From NCBI GenBank assembly GCA_030522415.1, contig CM060109.1:24725801-24789800 (forward strand): a stretch of 64,000 bases of DNA. Direction: 5' to 3'. Below the pieces are notes generated by a model. That model did no database searches. It was not told the DNA's origin and saw only the letters and a program-made list of their open reading frames with translations. Origin of the DNA: Channallabes apus (lineage: Eukaryota; Chordata; Actinopteri; Siluriformes; Clariidae). Below, piece by piece: positions 52,350-64,000 of this stretch. A program made the position numbers and the translations under genes. Every line of letters starts with the position of its first letter. The stretch's first letter is position 1.

Positions 52350-53147
52350 TTTATTATATTTGTATGCAGTATTTTTTTTATCACAATAATGGAGAAAACA
52401 CCTCTTGAACTTTGAACAAAAACACATAACAAAACACCTGCCCGTGTTCAGCTCGTAATTGTACATATTTATAGTAAAGAAACATTCTTTATAAATATTG
52501 TTTCATCTGTTGCAAGTAAATACCATAATTTAATTACAAATGGATAAATATGGCAGTCGATATTTACAAAAGGAAGGGTGTGGTAGCAGAAAATTTAACT
52601 GCACGACGTTTATTTTCCTCACATCTTCCAAATATATTTCACAATTTGAACTTGCAAAGCACAGAACATCACAAGTTAAGCCCAGCAAACGAAAAATATA
52701 CATTCACAAGCAAATATTGTGTTCGTCTTCGTTAAGTGTTGACTTTGGCACTCATACCAGTTAATAGGTGTTTTAGGTACAATCAGCTTGCCATTATGAG
52801 AGCACAATATTTATGACCATGTACAACTTTTATCGTAATATGTGCACTAAAAGTCTGGTTAGAGAAATAGCTACCATTGAAGCGACATCTATACACCAAA
52901 TAATGAAAAATAAAAACCTGACAAAATCTATTACAGCAATTGGGAAAAGGGTGCAAAGTATTTACAAGAGAATGAGTGCTTCTTTGTGCACGTTTCTTCG
53001 GTTGATGAGGATCACTCCCGGGAGAATAGCGCAAGATACAGGCTTAGGCCTAGTAGTTGAACAAGTCTCAGTTAGACCCCAGGTCTTACTGGATCAGTGT
53101 GTTTGTGGGTATGTATGTGAAATACATCTTTGTGGACTAATCCAGTC
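52350..53147 (-). other. zic2a: zic2a probable 3' UTR
   Basis: Sequence directly downstream of the zic2a stop on the minus strand, AT-rich and without conserved-looking ORFs. AATAAA hexamers on the minus strand lie at 52614-52609 and 52355-52350, giving a 3' UTR of about 540 or about 800 nt. The true end is not determinable here. Confidence 0.45.
52609..52614 (-). promoter_or_regulatory. zic2a: candidate polyadenylation signal of zic2a
   Basis: Canonical AATAAA on the minus strand, about 535 nt past the stop codon; first canonical hexamer met downstream of zic2a. A second copy sits at 52355-52350. Confidence 0.35.
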
Positions 53148-55741
<2,594 letters not shown>

Positions 55742-56189
55742 TATTTCTCACTTAATACAAATTTTGTTTAAACCAGTTTGCCTGTAACGGCCCAGATAAA
55801 CGCCAAATAAACAAACAAACAGAGAAGCCTCTTAGCTATGGAAGTAATAACTTCCAGATCTGAAAACACGACATGAGGTAAAACTTATGTACTAATCCTC
55901 ATACACGAAAAAAAAATCAGACGCGCTCTGACTCAGATCGCCTATATTTTTTCTTCTTGTCTATAACTTCTAACTTAAAATCCCAGTCAAAGGGAAGGGA
56001 AATAAATTCCTTAGCGCCTTCCCGTTTAAAACGAGTCGGGGGAAAAAAATCAACTGATTAGCTCACTGTGTCTTGTTTAAACGCGCGGTGCGTTCTTGAA
56101 GCATCTCGGATCGGGATGTTTATTTCTCTCTCTCTCGCTCTTCTGTGTTTATCTCGGAGGGTCTGTCTTTCTCAGTGGACTGGCACTAC

Positions 56190-56345
56190 CTCTTCTTACG
56201 CCCCCTTTAACTGGAGAGCGGTCACTCGTTTGGCGTTGTCTCATTGGCTCTCGAGCCTCATCAATCCCATAGGTCCCTCCAATAGCACGCGCTTCTTTGG
56301 CGACTAATAGTCGATCGCCATTTTCCACTGATAATTACCGCCTAC
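56190..56345 (-). promoter_or_regulatory. zic2a: zic2a proximal promoter candidate
   Basis: GC-rich block about 450-600 bp upstream of the zic2a ATG. It has an ATTGG (CCAAT on the minus strand) at 56243-56247 and CCAAT on the plus strand at 56279-56283. CCTTTAACTG at 56204-56213 also occurs in the zic5 promoter. No clear TATA box at a suitable distance. The transcription start was not mapped. Confidence 0.5.
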
Positions 56346-57116
56346 TTTTTTTTCGTCGAGCTTTTCTCAGTATATACGGAAATAAAGGCAACAAAAGCTA
56401 CTGTTGTTTTATGATAGCGTTTGCAACCTTAGTCCACAATAGCATACTATAGGTCAAACGGTACATCTTTATATACTGCACGCAATTATCAGGACTGAAC
56501 TGTTCGATCTTTTACCATTTATGTTATTTAAATAAATCCCCAGTGGATATTCGTTATAGGCAAATCAATTATTGAATACCATAACAACTGTAATCCAGCA
56601 TTCAGACAATGGTTTCTTAAAAAAAAAAAAAAGCCGTATCACTCGATGTCAATGAAATATAGGTAAGTAATCGCACAGCTGCTGCCACAATGTAGATTTA
56701 AAAGTCTAGTTTGGGATAGGTTTATCAGAGCAGCAGCCAATGGCAAGAAAACTGAGTCTTTTTCAGACTGCATGAATAATTTGAGTTTAAGTACCGTACT
56801 CATGGAAGACATTGAAGTAACTGATTGTGATTTTTATTGTGAGTAAAAAAAACTTTTTTTACACAATTTAAAACGAGTATAATTATTATTATATTTATTA
56901 TTCTTTTTCAGATGACTGCTTGTAGAATGATTTTCGTTCTATAGGACAACCAAGAGTACTACACCAACGACCACAAAAATATAATATAATAAAGATAAAT
57001 GTTAGAAAAAGGAGACAACATGGTGCCTTAATACCAGTCTTTATATTCTTATTCGTATTATAGGACACATGATGAATGCTTTATAATTTTCAAGATCGTC
57101 CAATGAGTGCGAAATG

Positions 57117-57144
57117 TATATATATATATATATATAGTCTGTCT

Positions 57145-57221
<77 letters not shown>
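57117..57221 (+). repeat. (TA)n microsatellite in zic2a-zic5 intergenic region
   Basis: Ten TA units, a 12-bp spacer, then about 36 more. Perfectly self-complementary, so cruciform-prone. It lies about one third of the way from zic2a to zic5. Confidence 0.97.
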
Positions 57222-57223
<2 letters not shown>

Positions 57224-58750
57224 ACCGTCTTTTATATTTTGATTTGTGTAAAAAGAAATAAATATTACTGCCACGCGCAATAAAAGTAAATTCACTGGGG
57301 ATGTGTTTAGGATTAAATGCCAACACAAGACGGAGAAAACGAGCTTTTACTTACACTTTCATGTAGCTCTTATTCCAAAAGATCCCGCTGCAACACGATT
57401 TACACTTAATCTTTTCTCTTTCCTCGCTTGAAACGGCAAATAACTGGGCGGAAAAAGCAGAAGGAGTGTAAAACTTCTGGGATTGTGTGCTTCTCAGCTC
57501 AAAGCCCAGCAGCTTAAACGTTATAGACCATTCTTCCCAAGACCATTTCTTCCCTCTCCGCAGGAAACACAGGATCTGATCCAAGTTCAAAGTCACGTCT
57601 GCCGACCTCTCTAAGAAGTTCTTTATTTTTCAAGGAAACCACAAACCTTTCCCTCTTGCCATGGGTAGGGAAAAAAAAGAAGAAAAAAGAAATTAGAAAG
57701 AGCGGCGACGTATTCGGCTGGGGCGGCAAGTCTTCTGTTGCTCTCTTGCCATAGAGGAGAAGAAAAACACAAAAAATGGTAAACCACATTTATTCCCAAC
57801 GTCCACACCAAGGTATTAAAACTCAAACAGGCATGGCGACCATCACAAGCTCTTTACCACACTTCTTACTGTGCTCAGCAACATAAAAATTAGACCTCAA
57901 TAAATGCGTAGTTTCAGTGTGACAGCACCACTTTAAACACAACAACAAAATATGTCTTCGGTTTGACGTTATCAATATGGTGGTTACTTTCATTGTCCTT
58001 GGCTGTTTTCATGGGTGCTTGACCTACGGCCTGTGAAGACCTCATATGTGGCCCCTTGAACAAACTATGTAAAGAACATCCCTGTTAAAACAAAACCACC
58101 TTATTAAATAAAGATTGGTAATAAAGATAACATGGCGTCCAAAAAGTAATGTGCATCTTATTTTCCTGCAACACACACACACACACACATACACACACTC
58201 GCATTCGCCAGCTGAGTTTACACATTGCGTATTCTCTTATGTTTATCATTACCATAAAAATAATACAGTTTCTTAACAACGTAGGCATATTCATAATATA
58301 TTCTGACCCATTCATAAGCCTTATAGATATTAACAAATATGTAGTGAACATTATGAACAGTTTAAAACTAAATATTAAGAATCCAGAAGCATTAAACATT
58401 TGAACTCTTTCACAACTGATAATAATGTTCCGAATTAATAGTAAATTACATCTAATAGCCAGTTTTGATCTGTCTAGGTTGCTTCCAACTTCTAAAGAAA
58501 AATCATACGACCAGGTTTTAACCGGGACAACCCCACGATCTCTGTTTCATGAGTAATTTGAAATGCCGGTATTTTATTCTACCTGAAATAGTCTACCAAG
58601 GTTAAACATATATTTTCCTATTTTAACAGAAATTAATTAGAATGATTTTAAACCAAGACAAATGAAAACAGATTCCTGATGTGTGCAATAGGAGCCTTAA
58701 AAAGGGTGTGTGCTTGTATCATAAAGCTCAACGCACACTCTCACTCATAC

Positions 58751-58769
58751 AGAGAGAGAGAGAGAGAGA

Positions 58770-58809
<40 letters not shown>

Positions 58810-58890
58810 CATTCTCAAATATTTGGAAATGTACGCGCATTTCTCTAGAGACCAAAGTGTTTACATAAATATTTAAATATCACACACACG

Positions 58891-58931
<41 letters not shown>

Positions 58932-58936
58932 ACACA
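58751..58936 (+). repeat. (GA)n at 58751-58807 and (CA)n at 58881-58936
   Basis: Two dinucleotide arrays in the shared intergenic region, separated by about 73 bp of unique AT-rich sequence. Confidence 0.95.
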
Positions 58937-59689
58937 TATATCACGATTAGTCACGCAGAAGGAATTTTTTAAAACACCTGCCTTATCATAATATATCGTT
59001 TAGTTATTTAATTAGCTTTAAAAGGTCTAATAATTGGAATTAAACGTTATTGATCCTTTTTTATTCAAGAAGTGTATTTTTTCATTGTTTATATACTTTT
59101 TTAGCTAAAATGTTATTTAAATCTGGGTTTATTTACTACTTCATTTGCGATATACAACGGTGATTTAGTGACTGGCAATATAACAATCTACAAAATAATG
59201 TACAAATATACTGTACAATATTTTTTATTCTGAACAACATTGGTGTGTTGTAAATTTTAAGTCTAAACTAAGGAATTATTAATTTCAATTAATTAATTAA
59301 TTCATTAATGTATTCATTAATTCAATATATACATTTATTTATTACTTAATAAATCTAGAAATATTTCTATATATTTACAGTTAAAAGTTAGATTCATTTG
59401 CTAGACGCATTTTCAATTAGATTACATTCACCTGTCAATTAAGCAAAGTGTTTACATTTTTATCTTAAATACCGTAGTCTAGTTAGGATAATATATAAAT
59501 ATGTATTAATGTACAAATATATTGATAGAATTAATGACCGAATGAGTGAATGAATGAATGAATGAATTAATTAATTAATTAATGTTTCCTGTATTTTGTG
59601 ATGTCTCTGTCCACCTCTGTATAATCCTGTAAACAGCGCCTTACGCTCAACTTTGTGAGTACAACTTTTTGGAGTCGACAGTGGTGATG

Positions 59690-59920
59690 GGAGTGAGGGG
59701 GCGGAACCCCGCTGAGCCTGCGCACTGAAAGACAGCCAATCGCTTCGCTCCTTTAACTGCCAGTCACCAAAATCTGTCCAATACCCGCAGTGCCATTTCT
59801 AAACTGTATTCCCCACTGTGTCCTCCAACTGTTGTAGGTTCTGCCAATCGCTTGAGGACAGAGTGGGAAAAGGAGCAAGCAGAGTTAGAGGCAGGACAAA
59901 AGAAGTTATATAGATGGCTA
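59690..59920 (+). promoter_or_regulatory. zic5: zic5 proximal promoter candidate with three CCAAT boxes
   Basis: Three plus-strand CCAAT boxes at 59736-59740, 59778-59782 and 59844-59848, the outer two inside an identical 11-mer GCCAATCGCTT (59735-59745 and 59843-59853). A TATATA string at 59907-59912 lies about 60 bp past the last box and about 90 bp before the ATG. NF-Y-type CCAAT control is the simplest reading. The TATA assignment is tentative. Confidence 0.55.
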
Positions 59921-59987
59921 TATGCATATATTTTAATGTTTTAGAAGGCGTGTAGTGAAAAAAAAAACAAAAGTAGCGAATGTGGAC

Positions 59988-59999
59988 ATGACGGCGTAA
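59988..59999 (+). CDS. three-codon upstream ORF of zic5
   Basis: ATG ACG GCG TAA encodes Met-Thr-Ala and stops two nucleotides before the zic5 start codon at 60002. If transcription begins upstream, ribosomes would meet this ATG first. Whether it is used depends on leakiness and re-initiation. It is a regulatory mini-ORF candidate, not a functional peptide gene. Confidence 0.4.
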   Translation: MTA

Positions 60000-60001
60000 A
60001 T

Positions 60002-63000
60002 ATGGAGCCCTCTTTGAGCAAGAGGAATTCGGCGATAAGATTAGCGGATTTGGCAGCGACTCAACCTCTTCCTCATCAGAATATGACAGGCTTCCCGGGG
60101 ATTGGGGGGCATCACCCTCACTCCCACCATGCCCACCTCCACCCTGGGGAGATGGGCAACGACCCTGGAGTGGCTCTCACTCCATTTGGACCAGAGCACA
60201 TGGCACAGACAAATGCTCTCAAACTTAGTCCATCGCAGCACATTCAAAGCCATCCCGAAGCCCAGACCGCGGCATCTTTCCCGTCTTCTCAGACCACAGT
60301 TGGTTTCCCCGTGGCTCACCCCCACTCAGGCTACGCAAGCAGCAGGGACTTCATCCTCAGGAGAGAGCTCTCAGCCTCTGCTATGCATGCTCTTGGCGAC
60401 CAGCATAGTTCCGCCTCCTCCCCTCATCACCATGGCATGTTCATTTCCCCAACAGGTGCTTACGGGCACACTGAAGGTGGTGCCCATCCACTTTTCACGG
60501 GACTTCACGAGCAGGCAGCCCCAGGTGCGCATCACCATGCTCTCAACGGACAGGTGCGACTGGGTCTTCCAGGGGACATCTACGGCCGGCCAGAACACTT
60601 CGGCCACAGGCCCGAGCACTATGGACCTTCTCTACACGGCTACAATTCCATGAACTTAAATGTGAACCTCGCTTCAGCCCCTCATGGAGCCACGGGGGCG
60701 TTTTTGAGGTACATGAGGCAGCCCATCAAACAAGAGCTGATCTGCAAATGGATTGACCAGGAACAAACATCTAAGAAGCCGTGCTCGAAAACTTTCAGCA
60801 CCATGCACGAGCTGGTGAACCACGTCACGGTGGAGCACGTCGGGGGACCCGAGCAAAGCAACCACGTCTGCTTCTGGGAGGAATGTCCGCGCGAGGGAAA
60901 AGCGTTTAAGGCGAAGTATAAACTGATCAACCATATCCGAGTTCACACAGGAGAGAAACCGTTTCCTTGCCCTTTTCCTGGTTGTGGAAAAGTGTTTGCC
61001 CGCTCGGAAAACCTTAAGATTCACAAGAGGACACACACAGGTCAGTGAAGCTATTCGTCATTACCCTGGACTAAGCGGAAAAGAAGTTGTTACATAGTTA
61101 GCAACAGTGATTTGTATTAGTGCAGATGCTGTAGCCCACACTGTGATGTAATCGCATGTAAGACACAGTTACTCTTTTGCCACGCATAAACATGATGTTT
61201 ACTCCTTACAATTCATACATAAATAGATTTACACGGGGGGTATAATATAGGCGCTACTTATGGAAGTTGTCAGTACGGGTATAGGGCACATTTTAGCTTC
61301 TGGGAATGACTGCTACATTTTAAAGTGTAATTCGAGCGCCTCGTGAGTCGTGTACTTTTTAAACAAAGAGGAAAGATCCCCTTTCAGTGGTATTTTATGT
61401 GCACACGTGTCAAGTACGAAAATGTTGTCAGATTTCATAGCGTAACAAACTCGTTCAGTTGTTTGATATCTGCCTTTGCAGATTCAGGCCAAATATACGA
61501 CACCACTGGACATCAACAGTGATGTGCATAGACAGGCTATAGTTCCACAATAGCAAAGCCTTACTCAGTCATTAATTTCCAGAACACAGTGCTCAGGGTC
61601 AGGATGCCAAGTTATTGTATTACTAAACAAATTGTGTTTTAATTAAATAACGTTTTCCTGACATTTCTAAATCGCAGATCTAAGCACAGGCTATGCTATT
61701 ACCTAACCCAAAAGTGCGAATGAAGGCCTCGTTATTTAAAATTTTATTACAACCTATCTAGCAGTCTCTATCTGAATGCGTTTGGTATGTGATTAGTAAT
61801 GGCATGTTCTTGTTTGCACGTTTGAAATGCAGTGTGTTTATTTCATCGCTTATACTACTAGGAACATTTGTTATGCCAATTAGGCTGTGACCCACAGACA
61901 TGTTTACAAAGACGTGCCCACGCAGTTTCTCCCAATGTCCTCTTTCTTTATGCGGTGATGTTCAAGTTTAAATTAGGCTACATTTAAACACCAAGTAATT
62001 AAACTAGCCTGTTTATATTTCGGGCCACTGATAAATATTAGTTTGTATGCACTTCCTTCAAACCTGATAATCTGTGTACTATTTGTATATTTAGGTATTA
62101 GGCCTGATTGACAGCATCACATCCTAATTGACTGCAGTGTTTTGTTGCTAGTGACGCAAAGATCAATATCACCCACCACGTTGTTTACAGGCAAAGAAGG
62201 GGGAAATTATGGGACACCCTCGTTGTTGTCCATAGTCTCAGGGGATGTTATGCTAAGTAAAAAAAAAATATTTTGCTTTAGAGTGACAAGTGGATGTGTA
62301 AAGAGCAACATCATCACAAAGGGCTCATGAAAAGTTACTGCGTGAAGGTGGCAGTCATAGCACGTGTGCTGAGTTTTCAAGTAACTGCTACCTCATCTGT
62401 ACTATTTTTTCTGAAGGGGGGGGGGCTTTCGCTGGGATGGCTTTACTTTAAATATGTACCCTTGTATACTTGGAAACGTTAATAAATTAATATTTAAAAA
62501 CGATTTAAGGCCTGTAAAAGCTACCTGTCTAGGACGAGGATAAACATTAAAAGTAGAAAATGTGCACACCTGTGAGTACCACAAGGGAAGGAAAGTTTTG
62601 TACCCTTTTGAGTGGTTTAATGAAGCAAAATTTTCACTTTCTGAATGTAGCAGCCTGTAGCAGCAGTTGCTGTTATCTCTTTCAGAGTAAAATGTAAAAG
62701 GCAATTTTTGTTGCGTCGCTATATTAGCTGATTGCATAATGATAATTGACTAATGTGTGTTAAAATAATGAAATTGTTTTTGCTTTCTTTTTCAGGTGAG
62801 AAGCCTTTCAAATGCGAGTTTGACGGCTGCGACCGAAAATTCGCCAACAGCAGTGACAGAAAAAAGCATTCCCATGTGCACACCAGTGACAAGCCATATT
62901 ATTGCAAAGTGCGCGGCTGTGACAAGTCCTACACGCACCCGAGCTCACTGCGGAAACACATGAAAGTGCACTGCAAGTCTCCCCCGCCCCCTTCCTCCAG

Positions 63001-63241
63001 CTCGGCCGCCGCGTATCATTCCTCTTCTGCGGCGCTCGGTGACGCGCTCGCGCCCTCCACTGAACCGCAAAGGAGCCGCGCCGCCAACCTCTCCCCACAG
63101 GTCACCAACCTCAACGAGTGGTACGTATGCCAGGGCAGCGCCGTACCCAATAATCTCCACACCCCCTCCAGCGATGTGCCAACATCCGAATCCGACGACG
63201 AGGATTCTTTTAGACATTCAGACCCAAGGACGATGCTCTGA
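60002..63241 (+). CDS. zic5: zic5, Zic-family five-zinc-finger transcription factor (2 exons, 494 aa)
   Basis: Nuclear zinc-finger regulator of neural crest and dorsal brain development, usually co-expressed with zic2. Coding exons are 60002-61040 (donor gtcagt) and 62796-63241 (acceptor ttttcag), joining inside ACA G|GT GAG. The start MEPSLSKRN is the family N-terminus; A at -3 and G at +4 give good context, and no in-frame ATG lies between it and the upstream TAG at 59942. Seen: [11 protein letters not shown] (about 114-124, ZOC-like), [17 protein letters not shown] flank, ZF1 C248/C261/H274/H279, ZF2 C290/C295/H311/H315, ZF3 C323/C328/H341/H345, ZF4 C353/C358/H371/H375, ZF5 C383/C388/H401/H405, then a Pro/Ser/Ala-rich tail, NEWYV at 453-457 and a 37-residue acidic extension. 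Two exons instead of three, and [12 protein letters not shown] in ZF5, separate it from zic1-3. Human ZIC5 is much longer because of Pro/Ala/Gly expansions missing here. Confidence 0.96.
61041..62795 (+). other. zic5: zic5 intron 1
   Basis: 1755-bp intron with donor gtcagt and acceptor tttttcag, at the same codon position as zic2a intron 1. It contains moderately complex sequence without transposon similarity that I recognise, a G run at 62417-62426 and no coding-like ORF. It could hold regulatory DNA, but no specific motif cluster was found. Confidence 0.9.
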
Positions 63242-64000
63242 TATAAATGAACACGGGATATATTTATGTTGCATCCCTCCCACATCTGTAACTTCAAGTG
63301 TTTGAGGCAGTAAGCTACTCAGTAAAGTTGGAGAAAAAAAAAAAACACGCAACAGCGCCGCGGATGTCAGGTGGTGAAGAGCATGTGCCATCAATACATA
63401 CCCTATCCTAACCTTACACTGACCAGCCCTTTGCCCTTAACTTGCGCATAGCGCGTTCATCTTCCACACCACCCTGTTACATACTGATCAACGTATTAAT
63501 AACGTCGAAAATTTGACAGTCGTTTTTAATTTAATGATTTTGTATAATAACATACAAGGGGTGCAGCTCATCAGCAAAACACGGAATAATTTCATACACT
63601 TTGCTTTAAATTGTGGACCAAGGTATTCCCTGCGTTGCCGAAAGGACTGTGTGGGCTTTGCTGATTAAGTCATATCCAGCCTATTAAGTGACACCGCCAT
63701 TGTTCAAGTGAAACAATAACCGGTGATTGATGTGTTTGTATCAATGACTGGACAGTTTTCTATAGCTTATGTTTCTCCCCAGAGGTCTTTTATAGTGACG
63801 GGCTGATGAATATTTGTGGGGCGATGGTCCTTTATTAAGTCTTTCTATGATGTAAACATTCCTTATGTTTTTTTGCAATGAGAAACATGTTTAAACAGGA
63901 ATGTCTATCACTTCTGTAATGTCACTATACTTTTAGAAATAAGGTACTAAACTGTATCTTTCTTTGTCGCTGTGGTGGTACACCTTTTCTACATTTAAAA
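63242..64000 (+). other. zic5: zic5 3' UTR and downstream flank
   Basis: Sequence after the zic5 TGA. No canonical AATAAA was found before the window end, so the transcript may extend beyond the window or use a variant signal. Short A run near 63331-63345. No other gene begins here. Confidence 0.5.

Larger units (their letters stand above)
55742..60001. promoter_or_regulatory. divergent zic2a-zic5 intergenic region
   Basis: 4.26 kb between the two start codons, containing the 5' UTRs and promoters of both genes. The zic2a end (about 56100-56340) and zic5 end (about 59600-59900) are the most GC-rich parts and carry CCAAT boxes. The middle is AT-rich and holds (TA)n at 57117-57221, (GA)n at 58751-58807 and (CA)n at 58881-58936. 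No transposon recognised. The arrangement is conserved across vertebrates and makes shared control of both genes plausible. Confidence 0.8.

Noticed and set aside
57076..57328. Ile/Tyr-repeat ORFs in the zic2a-zic5 intergenic region
   Set aside because: Products of the (TA)n microsatellite.
60041..60653. Alternative-frame and antisense ORFs inside zic5 exon 1
   Set aside because: Shadows of the GC-rich coding exon. The same holds for ORFs antisense to zic2a exon 1 and to zic5 exon 2.

Overview
The window is 64 kb of a vertebrate nuclear genome, almost certainly a teleost fish. The only intact protein genes are a divergent pair of five-zinc-finger transcription factors: zic2a on the minus strand (coding span 53148-55741, three exons, 444 aa) and zic5 on the plus strand (60002-63241, two exons, 494 aa). 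This head-to-head arrangement is the conserved vertebrate ZIC2/ZIC5 locus. Compact fish-type proteins (no polyalanine tract in zic2a, short unexpanded N-terminus in zic5), abundant Tc1/mariner relics, and an interspersed repeat that I associate with catfish genomes suggest a siluriform or near relative. The species cannot be fixed from sequence alone.

Layout. 1-52.4 kb is a gene desert on the 3' side of zic2a. It holds AT-rich single-copy DNA, dozens of microsatellites (mostly TG/CA, CT/GA, ATT, GATA), at least eight copies or fragments of one interspersed repeat family, and five Tc1/mariner-type relics. The relics are a deleted copy at 4829-5255, two abutting relics at 23960-25050, a nearly complete Tc1-like element with TA duplication at 32306-33873, and a mariner-like relic at about 34480-35036. 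Between them lie islands of higher-complexity, repeat-free sequence rich in homeodomain, SOX/TCF and POU-like motifs (for example 8.6-9.0, 10.0-10.8, 23.3-23.6, 26.8-27.5, 30.2-30.5, 35.4-35.7, 38.8-39.4, 42.6-43.0 and 44.2-44.5 kb). They look like candidate cis-regulatory elements, as expected around a developmental regulator; this is inference, because no alignment was possible.

52.4-55.75 kb holds the zic2a transcription unit. 55.74-60.0 kb is the 4.26-kb shared intergenic region, with CCAAT boxes at both ends and AT, GA and CA microsatellites in the middle. 60.0-63.24 kb is zic5, followed by its 3' UTR and flank to the window end.

How the genes work together. Both proteins carry the same Zic C2H2 domain, so they should recognise similar GC-rich sites. 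In zebrafish the zic2a-zic5 pair is co-expressed in dorsal neural tissue and reported to act downstream of canonical Wnt signalling. The desert and the shared intergenic region are the natural place for their common control DNA. I found no CRISPR array, operon or other prokaryotic or novel gene system. The most interesting content is regulatory: the promoter pair, a three-codon uORF immediately before zic5, and motif-dense islands in the desert.
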